DNA of 64,000 nucleotides from Xanthobacter aminoxidans (GTDB lineage Bacteria > Pseudomonadota > Alphaproteobacteria > Rhizobiales > Xanthobacteraceae): assembly GCF_023571765.1 (NCBI RefSeq), contig NZ_JAMJXC010000005.1:186001-250000 (forward strand), given 5' to 3'. How positions within the stretch are numbered: position 1 is the first letter of the stretch; every line of letters begins with the position of its first letter. A program made the translations under genes and the position numbers. Of this stretch, positions 37,081-45,504 are shown piece after piece. The notes beneath the pieces were generated by a model. That model was given only the letters and a program-made list of their open reading frames with translations, had not been told where the DNA came from and searched no databases.

Positions 37081-37125
37081 TTCAGGCAGGGCGCGTCGGC
37101 TATGACGGCGCCCGCGTGAGCGCCC

Positions 37126-38175
37126 CTACACCCGCTCCCCCGGCAAGAACCCCAGCAGCCCCGTGCCCGGCGCGCAGTTCACATACTCGAACTGGTGCGT
37201 GTCGCCCTCTGGCAGAACGAACACCTCGTGCCAGGTGCGCAGCTGGTTGGCCTTGCCGTATTTGCGATAGCGGGCCATGGCGGCGGAGAAGATGGCTTCG
37301 TGGGTGGGGTGGTGCTCGGCCCAGTTCTCCAGATGGCCGAGGGAGAGGAAATAGCCCAGCGCGTGGGTCTCCAGCACCGGCACGCCGGCCGCGTCGCAGG
37401 TCTGCTGGAAGCGCAGGGAGGCGCAGCCGGATGCTTCGCCATTCTCTTTCAGGAAGTCCATGCCCTTGAGCAGCGGTTCGCGCAGCTCGCGCATGTAGTT
37501 CTCCGCCTGCTCGGGATCGCAGCGGCCCCAGAAGGCGGCGGAGCGGATGACCGCGAAATTGTGCGGAATGGCGAGCCGCCAGCGAGCGCCCTTCGTCTCA
37601 CGCTCCACCTGCACCAGCGCGGGGACAGGGCTTTCCAGCGTGTCGGCGGCGGCCAGCGGAATGCGGTCGCGCATGGCGCCGTAATAGCCGCACCACGGCG
37701 TGGGATAGAGCGCCACATCCGGCGCGGCTGAGAGGCCGCCGGCATAGTCCTGCCAGTAGATGCTCTCCTGCCGCTCCACCGGCACGGTCATGCTCTCGCG
37801 GAAATAGCCGGTGGGTTCGCTGAGGCGGGCGGCGTCCTCCCACCAGCCGGCGACGACCGGGTCGGCAAGAAAGCGGTCGCGCTTGGCCTCATCCAGCCAG
37901 TAGGCGGCAAGGATGTGGGTATAGAGCCCGTTCGGGTCCACGAAGGCGGCATGGTCGCTGACGGTCGGGCCGTCCTGCAGGGCCAGCGCCTTTTCGATCC
38001 AGCCGAAGAAGGGGGAGGCGTGGACCTCCTCCGCGCTCCGCCCCTGCACGCCGTGGAAGGCGACGCAGAGCGCGCGGCAGTTGTTGGCGAAGGCGGTGGA
38101 CCAGCGCTGCACGACGGGCTCGAAGCCCTTTGGTTTGCGCAGGGGATGGACGCGGTCATAGACGGGCATGGCCAT
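37126..38175 (-). CDS. oxd: Haem aldoxime dehydratase
   Basis: A 349-residue enzyme of the aldoxime dehydratase family, which removes water from R-CH=NOH to give the nitrile R-CN by binding the oxime nitrogen directly to ferrous haem. From memory of OxdRE (Arg178, Ser219, proximal His299, distal His320), the matching residues are R171 (GAMRDRIPL), S212 (VIRSAAFW), H271 (LETHALGYF) and H292 (HPTH); the two His keep the 21-residue spacing. PWCGYYGAMRDRIPLA, KGMDFLKENGEASGC and WHEVFVLPEGDTHQFEYVN are further family blocks. I start at ATG 38175 with AGAGG upstream. It is the last gene of the nitrilase-Liv operon, 91 bases after livF. Confidence 0.92.
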   Translation of the reverse strand: MAMPVYDRVHPLRKPKGFEPVVQRWSTAFANNCRALCVAFHGVQGRSAEEVHASPFFGWIEKALALQDGPTVSDHAAFVDPNGLYTHILAAYWLDEAKRDRFLADPVVAGWWEDAARLSEPTGYFRESMTVPVERQESIYWQDYAGGLSAAPDVALYPTPWCGYYGAMRDRIPLAAADTLESPVPALVQVERETKGARWRLAIPHNFAVIRSAAFWGRCDPEQAENYMRELREPLLKGMDFLKENGEASGCASLRFQQTCDAAGVPVLETHALGYFLSLGHLENWAEHHPTHEAIFSAAMARYRKYGKANQLRTWHEVFVLPEGDTHQFEYVNCAPGTGLLGFLPGERV

Positions 38176-38266
38176 GGGTCGTTTTCCTCTTTTGCCATCG
38201 GCCTCGGTCTTCGACCGATGCCAAGTCGGCCCGCTCATGCGCCGCGCGGGCTAATTGTGATCTGGT

Positions 38267-39013
38267 TCAATGAACGCCGAAATAGGCCTTGTGCAGCTCC
38301 CCATCGGCGGCGAGCGCCGCGCTGGTGCCTGATGCGACGACGCGGCCCTGGGCCAGCACATAGCCGTCATCTGCCACATCCAGCGTCTGCCGCACGTTCT
38401 GCTCCACAAGGAGGATGGTGTAGCCCTCCTCCTTGAGCTGCCGCACGATGCGGAACACCTCCGAGACGAACAGCGGCGACAGGCCGAGGGAGGGCTCGTC
38501 GAAGACGATCAGCTCGGGATCGGTCATCAGCCCGCGGGCGATGGAGAGCATGGAGCGCTCGCCGCCCGAGAGGGTGCCGGCGAGCTGGTTGCGCCGCTCC
38601 TTCAGCCGCGGGAAGGTCTCGAACATGCGCTCCATGCGCGCGGCGAGGCGGTGGCGGTCCTTCTCGAGCAGGCCGCCGACTTTCAGGTTTTCCAGCACGG
38701 TCATGCGCGGCAGCACGCGGTTGCCCTCTGGCACGGTGGCGATGCCCAGCGCGGCGATGCGGTGGGTGGCGAGGTTGGTGATGGTGTCGCCGCCGAACGC
38801 CACCGATCCGCGCCGCACCGGCGTCAGCCCGAGGATGGAGCGGATGAGGGTGGATTTGCCCGCCCCGTTGGCGCCGAGGATGCAGGTGATGCGGCCCGGC
38901 TTCGCCTCGATGGAGACGTCGTGCAGCACGTCCGCCCGATCATAGCCGGTGGTGACGCCGGAGACGGAGAGGCGGCGGGAGGCTTCGGGACGGGGAGCTT
39001 CGGTCCGGCTCAT
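38267..39013 (-). CDS. Branched-chain-type ABC transporter ATPase LivF
   Basis: A 248-residue ATPase of the LivF type. Walker A is GANGAGKST, the signature TLSGGERSMLSIARGL, Walker B LIVFDEPSLGLSP, followed by VEQNVRQ. The start overlaps the livG stop as ATGA. It is the fifth transporter gene of a unit beginning with the nitrilase. The HAAT family imports amino acids, amides and related molecules; the flanking enzymes suggest a nitrile, aldoxime or amide substrate. Confidence 0.93.
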   Translation of the reverse strand: MSRTEAPRPEASRRLSVSGVTTGYDRADVLHDVSIEAKPGRITCILGANGAGKSTLIRSILGLTPVRRGSVAFGGDTITNLATHRIAALGIATVPEGNRVLPRMTVLENLKVGGLLEKDRHRLAARMERMFETFPRLKERRNQLAGTLSGGERSMLSIARGLMTDPELIVFDEPSLGLSPLFVSEVFRIVRQLKEEGYTILLVEQNVRQTLDVADDGYVLAQGRVVASGTSAALAADGELHKAYFGVH

Positions 39014-39786
39014 TGCGCACCTCCGAGATAGGCGGTCTGCACCTCGCGGTCGGCGATGAGGGCATCGAACGGCCCCTCGAAGATCTTCCTGCCGAAGTTG
39101 AGCACGATGCAGCGGTCGGAGATGCGGCGGATGACGTCCATCTCATGCTCCACGAGGACGATGGCGAGGTCCGGCATCTCCTCCCGGAAGGCGAGGAGGT
39201 CGTCCATCAGCGCCCGCGTCTCCTCATGGGTCATGCCGGCGGAGGGCTCGTCCAGCAAGAGGAGGCGCGGGGAGCCGACGAGGGCGCGGCAGATCTCGAT
39301 GCGCCGCCGGTCGATCATGGTGAAGCTGCCGGCCGGCTTGAACAGATTGGCCGCGATCTGCGGGTTGAAGCGGCGGGTGAGGGCTGTCGCCCGTTCCACC
39401 AGCTCGGACAGCTGGCGGCGGAAGCGGCCGCGCAGCACGAGGGCGGAGAGTAGGCTGAGGTCGAGCCGCCCGAGCGCGCCCAGCGCGATGTTGTCGAACA
39501 CCGTCTGGTCCAGCATCAGGCGCGAGCGCTGGAAGGTGCGGGCGACGCCGGCCCGGCCGATCTCCTGCGCCGAGCGGGCGAACAGGTCCTGCTCGGCGAG
39601 CTGCACCGCCCCGGCGGAGGGCTTGTAGAGGCCGGTGAGCACGTTGAAGAAGGTGGTCTTGCCCGAGCCGTTCGGCCCGACGAGGCCGATGGTCTCGCCC
39701 TTGCCGACGCGGATGTCGAGGGCGTCCAGCGCCGTCAGGCCGCCGAAGCGCATGGTGAGGCCGGAGCAGGCGAGCAGCGGGCTCAT
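39010..39786 (-). CDS. Branched-chain-type ABC transporter ATPase LivG
   Basis: A 258-residue LivG-type ATPase with GPNGSGKTTFFNVLTGLYKP as Walker A region, ARTFQRSRL in the Q-loop zone, LLLLDEPSAGMTHEE as Walker B and the VEHEMDVI switch. The signature position reads TMIDRRRIEICRAL, where the typical form is LSYGQQRRLEIARAL, so the LSGGQ motif is degenerate here. The start overlaps livM and the end overlaps livF, both by four bases. Confidence 0.92.
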   Translation of the reverse strand: MSPLLACSGLTMRFGGLTALDALDIRVGKGETIGLVGPNGSGKTTFFNVLTGLYKPSAGAVQLAEQDLFARSAQEIGRAGVARTFQRSRLMLDQTVFDNIALGALGRLDLSLLSALVLRGRFRRQLSELVERATALTRRFNPQIAANLFKPAGSFTMIDRRRIEICRALVGSPRLLLLDEPSAGMTHEETRALMDDLLAFREEMPDLAIVLVEHEMDVIRRISDRCIVLNFGRKIFEGPFDALIADREVQTAYLGGAQ

Positions 39787-40982
39787 TTCGCCCCTCCCTT
39801 CACGAGCGCGGAGAAATCGCGCGCCGCGCGCGGCATGAGGCCGGACGGGCGGAAGCGCAGGATGGCGATAACCAGCAGGGCGAAGATGACGAGGCGGAAT
39901 TCCTGGATCGCCTGCAGTTTCTCCGGAATGACGAGGATGACCACCGCCGCCACCACAGCGCCCCACAGATTGCCGAGCCCGCCCAGCACGAGGATGGACA
40001 GCATGATGAGGCTGTCGCCGAAATTGGCGCTGTTGGGATTCACGAAGCCGTTCATCATCCCGTAGAGGGCGCCGGCGACACCGATCATGGCGTTGCCGAG
40101 CAGGAAGGCGGTGGCCTTCCAGCGGGCGATGGAAAGGCCGAACACGCTGGCCGCCACCTCGTCCGAGCGCACCGCATCGAGCGCCACGCCCACGAACGAG
40201 GTCTCCAGCCGCCGCACCAGGAAGAAGGCGAGGCCGAACAGGGCGCAGGAGGCGAGCGCATAGGGCAGATAGAAGGAGACGTCGTAGGGCCCGATCTCGG
40301 TCATCCGGCTGAAGTCGAGGCCGAACAAAGAGAAGGATTTCACCTTCATGCCCTGCGGGCCGCCCAGCACGTCGTTCACCTCTAGGAAGGCGCGCAGCAA
40401 GAGGCCGAAGGCGATGGTGACGAGGGCGGCATAGTGGCCGCGCGTGCGCAGCACCGGCAGCAGCAGGACGAGCCCCAGCACCGCCGCCGCGAGGCCGGCG
40501 ATGAGCAGGACGAGAAGGTGCGGGATGCCCGTATTCCCCAAGAGAGCTGCCACATAGGCGCCCACCGCGAAGAAGGCGGCGCCGGCGAAATTGGGCACGC
40601 CCGCAAAGGCCATCTGCAAGGTGAGGCCCGCGGCGGCAGTGGCGAAGAGGGCGACCGTTGCCATCATCAGCAGCGTGTAATGCTCCTCGCGCAGCGCGGC
40701 GGCGATGGCGAGGATGCTCACGGCGGCGGTGAGGTTCACCGTGCCGGGATGGGCGCGGCAGAGGCCGACGATGCGTCGGCCCACGGGCACTTTCTCGGCC
40801 AGCGCGAACACCGCGACGAAGGCGGCGAGCAGCGCGATCACCTGGCCCTGCTGTTCGGCATGGAGCAGGAAGCCGCCGCCGGCGAACAGGAGGGCCACGG
40901 TGGCAGCCACGGCAAGGCGCGCGAGGCCGCCGCTGCGGGCCGTCTGCGCGGGAACGGAGGGGGCAAGGTCCGCCATGCTCAT
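39783..40982 (-). CDS. Branched-chain-type ABC transporter permease LivM
   Basis: A 399-residue permease, longer than LivH as usual, with about eleven hydrophobic segments. Family blocks include GLTLQMAFAGVPNFAGAAFFAVGAY (in which NFAGAAFF replaces the more usual LSLGHAAF) and LDAVRSDEVAASVFGLSIARWKATAFLLGNAMIGVAGALYG. An ATG at 40976 is an alternative start. It follows livH with only one base between its ATG and the livH stop. Confidence 0.9.
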   Translation of the reverse strand: MSMADLAPSVPAQTARSGGLARLAVAATVALLFAGGGFLLHAEQQGQVIALLAAFVAVFALAEKVPVGRRIVGLCRAHPGTVNLTAAVSILAIAAALREEHYTLLMMATVALFATAAAGLTLQMAFAGVPNFAGAAFFAVGAYVAALLGNTGIPHLLVLLIAGLAAAVLGLVLLLPVLRTRGHYAALVTIAFGLLLRAFLEVNDVLGGPQGMKVKSFSLFGLDFSRMTEIGPYDVSFYLPYALASCALFGLAFFLVRRLETSFVGVALDAVRSDEVAASVFGLSIARWKATAFLLGNAMIGVAGALYGMMNGFVNPNSANFGDSLIMLSILVLGGLGNLWGAVVAAVVILVIPEKLQAIQEFRLVIFALLVIAILRFRPSGLMPRAARDFSALVKGGAK

Positions 40983-40983
40983 C

Positions 40984-41904
40984 TCACACCCGCTCGCTGG
41001 ATTTCTCGGCGATGAGGCCGGTGGGGAACAGGCCGATGAGGGCGATGATGACGGCGAAGGCCACCACGTCCTTGTAGGCGCTGGTGAAGGGCAGCACGAC
41101 GGTGACGAGGGTCTGCACGCCCGCGAACAGGAAGCCGCCGATGATCGGCCCGATGAGGCTGCCAAGGCCGCCCACCACCGCGCAGGCAAAGCCGATGATG
41201 CCCAGCATGACGCCCATGTTGAAGTTGATCTCCCGGTAGTAGAGCCCGAGCATCAGCCCCGCGAGGCCAGCGAGCATCGATCCCAGAGCGAAGGTGCCGA
41301 GCACGGTGCGGTTGAAGCTGACGCCCGCGAGCTGCGCCACCTCCTCGTCCTGCGCCACCGCGCGGATGGAAAGGCCAAGGCGGGTGCGGGTGATGACGAG
41401 ATGGGTCGCCAGCACCACCGCGAGGCCGGCGAGGAGGATGATGACGCTGTCGATGCCGACGCTGAACGATCCCGCCTTCAGCACCCCCTCCGGCAGCAGG
41501 GCCGGGAAGGGCTTGGGATTGCCGCCGTTGGGCACGCCGAGGCGGATGGCCTCGCGCAGCACGGTGCCGGCCATGAGGGTGGCGAGCAGCACGTTCACGC
41601 CCGGCGCGTTCTTCAGCGGCAGCACCAAAAGCCGGCCGATGATGACGCCGGAGAGCGCGCCCGCCCCGAGCGCCGCGATGAGCCCCACCGCCAGCGCCAG
41701 CGGGCCGGAGAGGGTGGCGAGCGCCGCCATTAGCCCCGCCGCCCCGAAGGCGGAGAAGGCGCCCACCGTCACCACGTCGCCGTGGGAGAACTTGATCACG
41801 TCCAGCACGCCGAAGAACAGCGAGAAGCCGACCGCGACGATGGCGTAGATGGTGCCGAGCATCAGCCCGTTGAACAGGTACTGGGCGAGAAGTCCGGGGT
41901 CCAT
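40984..41904 (-). CDS. Branched-chain-type ABC transporter permease LivH
   Basis: A 306-residue permease with eight or so membrane segments. LFNGLMLGTIYAIVAVGFSLFFGVLDVIKFSHGDVVTVGAF at the N-terminus and SIRAVAQDEEVAQLAGVSFNRTV plus GLGSLIGPIIGGFLFAGVQ are standard LivH features. It starts at ATG 41904. A 265-base gap separates it from livK; most of that gap is the family B repeat at 41989-42161. Confidence 0.93.
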   Translation of the reverse strand: MDPGLLAQYLFNGLMLGTIYAIVAVGFSLFFGVLDVIKFSHGDVVTVGAFSAFGAAGLMAALATLSGPLALAVGLIAALGAGALSGVIIGRLLVLPLKNAPGVNVLLATLMAGTVLREAIRLGVPNGGNPKPFPALLPEGVLKAGSFSVGIDSVIILLAGLAVVLATHLVITRTRLGLSIRAVAQDEEVAQLAGVSFNRTVLGTFALGSMLAGLAGLMLGLYYREINFNMGVMLGIIGFACAVVGGLGSLIGPIIGGFLFAGVQTLVTVVLPFTSAYKDVVAFAVIIALIGLFPTGLIAEKSSERV

Positions 41905-41988
41905 GGCGGGTCTCTCAAGGGGAGCACAGGCCGGCGCGCTGCAAGAAGGGCGCCGGGGGATTTTCTGATCGGGGCACCACCCTCGCGC

Positions 41989-42161
41989 CTCGGCCGACTG
42001 GAACGGAGCGCAGCGCCGTGGAAGGAGAGCCGTGGCCCAGCGCGTCACGTCGCCGAAGGCGGCTCCATTCCCCGCACCGCGGGGTGTTGCCGGCTTCGCC
42101 GACGTTTCCCCTGGACCCCGGATCGGCGCTCCACCTGCGGTGTCGCTGGTCCGGGGCACAG
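41989..42161. repeat. Intergenic repeat, family B, copy 2
   Basis: About 173 bases related to 21198-21360. Shared blocks include GGAGAGCCG, TCGCCGAAGGCGGCTC, TTGCCGGCTTCGCCG and a 3' part from CCCGGATCGGCGCTCCACCT to GTCGCTGGTCCGGG with complementary ends. It sits between livK and livH inside the nitrilase operon. Confidence 0.75.
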
Positions 42162-42169
42162 GGAGGGCG

Positions 42170-43363
42170 TCAGTTGCTCGCTGCCTTCCCCGGCAGCTTC
42201 TTGGTGCCCGTCGCATAGGCACTGTCGGGCCAGTAGACCCACTTGCCGTCCTGCGAGACATAGACGTTGGCGGAGACGATGTTCTGCCGGTGGTCGTCGA
42301 AATTGATCTCGCCCACCAGCGCCTTGTAGCCCTTGGTGGTGTTGAGGATGTCGCGCACCTTCTTGCGGTCCGGGCCGGCCTTCTCGATGGCGTCCATGAT
42401 GAGGTTGGCGGCGGAGAAGGCGAACGGGCCGTAGGCGTCCGGGTCCTCGCGATAGCCGGCCTTGGCATAGGCGTCCATGAAGGCCTTGCCGTCGGCATAC
42501 TTGGTCAGCGGCGCGCCGTTGTGGAACGAGACGGTGCCCTCGGCCGCCGGGCCGGCGCCCTCGATGAAGCCGGCGCTCATGATGCCGGAGACGCCGGCAA
42601 GCTGCGCCGGGATGCCGAGCCGGTCCATCTGCGAGCGCACGCGCACGCCGAGCGGGGTGAGCCCGCCGATGAACACCACGTCCGGCTTCAGCTCCTTCAC
42701 CTTGGTGAGTTCGGCGGTGAAGTCCTGCTGGTCCGGCGGCACCGGGAAGGTGGCGAGGATTTCGCCGCCCTGGGGCTTCAGATTCTCTGCGAAATACTTG
42801 TTCTGGCCCTTGCCGTAATCGGTGGTGTCGTGGATGACGACGAAGGTCTTGAAGCCCTGCTTGGTGAGGAACTCCGCGGCCATCTTTCCTTCATTGATCA
42901 TCGTGCCGTTGACGCGGTGGATTTCCTTGTAGTCGTTGCCGTAGGTGATCTCCGGCAGCACTGCGCCCCACACCACCACCGGCAGGCCGAAGCGGTTGTA
43001 GGTGTCCACCGTCGCGATGGCCACCGCCGAGCAGTAGTGGGTGATGCCGGCGATGATGGACTTGTCGGAGGCCGCCTTGGTGGCCACCTGAACGCCCACG
43101 TTCGGCTTGCATTCGTCGTCAAACGGCACGAGCTCGTAGGTGTATTTGGCGTCGGGCTTGGCGTTGTGCAGGTCCACGGCCAGCGACGCGGAATTGCGGC
43201 CGCCGAGGCCGGTGGCGGAATTGCCGCCGGTGAGCGGGCCGATGAAGGCGATCTTCACCGTGTCGCGGGCCAGCGCGGGCGCCGTCGCCAGCGACAGTGC
43301 GGCGAGCGCCGCGCCCGCGACATTGAGCAGTTTTCGGCGGGCAAGCATTTGATCCGTTGCCAT
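42170..43363 (-). CDS. ABC transporter substrate-binding protein, LivK-type
   Basis: A 397-residue periplasmic binding protein of the Leu/Ile/Val-binding (peripla_BP_6) type. The signal RRKLLNVAGAALAALSLATAPALA carries twin Arg but no full Tat motif. The mature part starts RDTVKIAFIGPLTGGNSATG, with the ligand zone around DDECKPNVGVQVATKAASD and ITHYCSAVAIATVDTYNRFGLP; the usual family residues SGT/TSA that bind the amino acid backbone are replaced here by THYCSA, hinting at an unusual ligand. It starts at ATG 43363 after GAGGATC. It is second in the operon, 77 bases after the nitrilase gene. Confidence 0.92.
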   Translation of the reverse strand: MATDQMLARRKLLNVAGAALAALSLATAPALARDTVKIAFIGPLTGGNSATGLGGRNSASLAVDLHNAKPDAKYTYELVPFDDECKPNVGVQVATKAASDKSIIAGITHYCSAVAIATVDTYNRFGLPVVVWGAVLPEITYGNDYKEIHRVNGTMINEGKMAAEFLTKQGFKTFVVIHDTTDYGKGQNKYFAENLKPQGGEILATFPVPPDQQDFTAELTKVKELKPDVVFIGGLTPLGVRVRSQMDRLGIPAQLAGVSGIMSAGFIEGAGPAAEGTVSFHNGAPLTKYADGKAFMDAYAKAGYREDPDAYGPFAFSAANLIMDAIEKAGPDRKKVRDILNTTKGYKALVGEINFDDHRQNIVSANVYVSQDGKWVYWPDSAYATGTKKLPGKAASN

Positions 43364-43439
43364 GTGATGATCCTCTGGAAGGGTTTGTTCTGGTGAGGCC
43401 GTACGGCGCCGGTCGTTGCCGGCCCCGGTCGAGGAAAAA

Positions 43440-44498
43440 TCAGGCCGCGCCATCGGCGAAGAGCATGTCCGCCGTGGGGTCGAGCGCCCCGTCCTCGGCG
43501 GCGCGGGCGATAGCCGCGCCTTCGGAGAAATAGGCCGGCTCGCGGGCGGAGCGGTCCACCTCCAGGTGGAACACGTCGAAGCGGTTGTAATAGCCCACCA
43601 CGTCATGGAACTGCTTGGGCTCCACGCAGCGGGCGGTATCGATCTCGGCGTAGAGGATGCCTTCGTGCTCGCCCAGCACCTCGCCCACCACCTGCGAGGT
43701 GGGATCGAGCACCATGGAGATGCCACGCGGGGAATTGTCCATCACGTCGAGGCTCGCCTTCCCCATGCTGCCCATGGCCTCGCGCATGGCGGCATCGACG
43801 AAGCCGGAGGCGACGATGTTGAACACCTTGGCCTCGAAGGCATGAGCGCCGGCGCGGATCTCTATGGCGCGCTTCAGGTCATAGGCGCCATCCTCCTCCG
43901 GGGGACGGGTCGGCCAGATCGGCGGATAGGAGGAGATGTGCACCTGCTCCCCCTGCGCCATCAGGGCATAGCGCGCGAGGGGATTGGTGTTCTCTCCGCA
44001 GATCAGCATGCCGACCCGGCCGATCTCGGTGGCGGTGACGCGCAGGCCGCGCGCGTCGCCGTTCGCCCACACCAGCTTCTCGTAGAAGGTGGGGACGAGC
44101 TTCCGGTGGTGGTTGAGGATCGCGCCGTCCGGCCCGATCAGCACGTTGGAATTCCAGATGCAGCCGACGCTCGCGTCGGTGCCCTCGGTGAAGCCGAGGG
44201 AGACGTGCACGCCATGCCGGCGCGCCGCCATGCGGATGGTGCGGATGGCGCCGTCCGAGAGCTTCTGCGCCTCAGCAACCAGCGCGCGGAAGAAGCCGTG
44301 ATTGTAGATAGGCGCCTGCAGCGCCGCCCACACCGGAAAGCCCGGCAGGAAGGATTCCGGGAACACCACCAGCGCGGCGCCGTTGGCGGCGGCCTCGGCG
44401 ATGAGGTCGCAGGCCTTCTCGGCGGTCTTGTCCGCATCGAGGAAGACGGACGAGGCGTGGCAGGCGGCGGCCTTGAAGCGGGGATATTGGACGGTCAT
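43440..44498 (-). CDS. Nitrilase
   Basis: A 352-residue nitrilase of the CN-hydrolase superfamily, branch 1, hydrolysing R-CN to R-COOH plus ammonia. The triad is E48 (VVFPESFLPGFP), K133 (NHHRKLVPTFYEKLVW) and C167 (MLICGENTNPLARYALMA); the extra Glu at E140 is also in place. The CGENTNPLARY block is that of true nitrilases and not amidases or carbamylases. I start at ATG 44498; its ribosome site is weak (GAAGAG). It is the first gene of a run of seven minus-strand genes ending with the aldoxime dehydratase, which produces nitriles. Substrate type, aromatic, arylacetic or aliphatic, cannot be read from the sequence. Confidence 0.93.
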   Translation of the reverse strand: MTVQYPRFKAAACHASSVFLDADKTAEKACDLIAEAAANGAALVVFPESFLPGFPVWAALQAPIYNHGFFRALVAEAQKLSDGAIRTIRMAARRHGVHVSLGFTEGTDASVGCIWNSNVLIGPDGAILNHHRKLVPTFYEKLVWANGDARGLRVTATEIGRVGMLICGENTNPLARYALMAQGEQVHISSYPPIWPTRPPEEDGAYDLKRAIEIRAGAHAFEAKVFNIVASGFVDAAMREAMGSMGKASLDVMDNSPRGISMVLDPTSQVVGEVLGEHEGILYAEIDTARCVEPKQFHDVVGYYNRFDVFHLEVDRSAREPAYFSEGAAIARAAEDGALDPTADMLFADGAA

Positions 44499-44902
44499 CG
44501 GGCTCTTCTGCCAGTGGGGCGGCGGTGGGTACGCCGGCTCATGATGGCGTGGTGTCCCGTGCGCGGAAGGGCGCAAATGTGCAGGGGCACTTGCGCATAT
44601 TCCTATGCGGCAGGTGTGGGCGCGGTTCCCGGACCGGTGCCGGGGGTGCTTTGCCTCGACAGGGCGCAATTGCCCGGCTGCGCGCCGCCTGCGGATGAGG
44701 CGCGGTGCGCAAAGGATGGCCTTCGGGCCGACCATCGCCCTCTTTGCGCACCGCGCCTTGCACGATTTCCGATGGCGCGGCGAGGTTCGGGGGCGGCCAA
44801 TATCCGCGTGGCGCGGCCAAGCGCCCCGCCTTCGCCCATTGCCTTGCGGGAAGCGGCGAAGAATGATCCTTGCGAAAAATGAGCGCGTCGCCGGTTCGGG
44901 CT
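44499..44902. other. Divergent spacer between nitrilase operon and ECF sigma gene
   Basis: About 400 bases without a supported gene. It should hold the nitrilase operon promoter; I see no convincing sigma-70 or sigma-54 match on that strand. The chief feature is the long perfect inverted repeat at 44698-44758. Confidence 0.45.
44698..44758. repeat. Seventeen-base perfect inverted repeat
   Basis: Arms AGGCGCGGTGCGCAAAG (44698-44714) and its exact complement (44742-44758) enclose 27 bases that contain a second nested dyad, GATGG to CCATC. The whole can fold into one long hairpin in RNA from either strand. No T-run follows, so it is not an ordinary terminator. Confidence 0.85.
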
Positions 44903-44928
44903 GTAACGTTCGGATGGGTGCATGCGAA
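44903..44928 (+). promoter_or_regulatory. Candidate ECF-type promoter of the sigma/NrsF pair
   Basis: GTAACG and CGAA are separated by 16 bases, very close to the GTAACC-N16-CGAA pattern I know for Caulobacter SigF, whose gene is also followed by nrsF. The start would fall about 14 bases before the sigma gene ATG. It suggests autoregulation. Confidence 0.65.
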
Positions 44929-44949
44929 CTGACCCTCGGGAACGTGTAG

Positions 44950-45495
44950 ATGGACGACCGCGAACTGCGGTGGGCGCAATTGATGCGGAGCGCGCTTGCC
45001 GGCGATGGCGCGGCCTATGAGCACTTGCTCCGTGAGCTGGCGCCCGCGCTGCGCATGGTGGTCCAGCGCCGCCTTGTCCGCCTTGGCGCGCCCACGGCGG
45101 AGACGGAGGACATTGTGCAAGAGACCCTGCTGGCGGTGCATCTGAAGCGGCACACCTGGCGCACCGAGGACCCCCTCGGGCCCTGGCTTTGGACCATCGC
45201 CCGCAACAAGATGGTGGACCATCTGCGCCGCCGGGGGCGGCGGGTGGAGGTGCCGGTGGAGGATTTCGCCGAATTCCTCCCGGCGCCGGAGGAGCGGCCC
45301 GACACCGGGGCCATGGAGGTGGAACAGCACCTGGCCCTGCTGCCGCAGAAGCAGCAGGCGGTGCTGCGCTCGGTGGCGGTGGAGGGCGCCTCCGTCGCCG
45401 AGACGGCGGAGCGGATGCGCATGACGCCCGGCGCGGTGCGCGTGGCGCTGCATCGCGCCTTTGCGAGCCTTTCGGCCCGCCTGAGGGAGGAGTGA
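44950..45495 (+). CDS. ECF RNA polymerase sigma factor, SigF-like
   Basis: A 181-residue ECF sigma factor. Region 2 is YEHLLRELAPALRMVVQRRLVRL ... DIVQETLLAVHLKRHTWRTEDPLGPWLWTIARNKMVDHLRRRGRR, and region 4 is HLALLPQKQQAVLRSVAVEGASVAETAERMRMTPGAVRVALHRAFASL. It starts at ATG 44950 and is followed nine bases later by an NrsF-type gene, the cognate membrane anti-sigma factor. The pair resembles Caulobacter SigF-NrsF, which responds to heavy metals and oxidants. Which genes it controls here is unknown; the copper group 4 kb away is a guess. Confidence 0.93.
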   Translation: MDDRELRWAQLMRSALAGDGAAYEHLLRELAPALRMVVQRRLVRLGAPTAETEDIVQETLLAVHLKRHTWRTEDPLGPWLWTIARNKMVDHLRRRGRRVEVPVEDFAEFLPAPEERPDTGAMEVEQHLALLPQKQQAVLRSVAVEGASVAETAERMRMTPGAVRVALHRAFASLSARLREE

Positions 45496-45504
45496 AGGAA
45501 CGAC

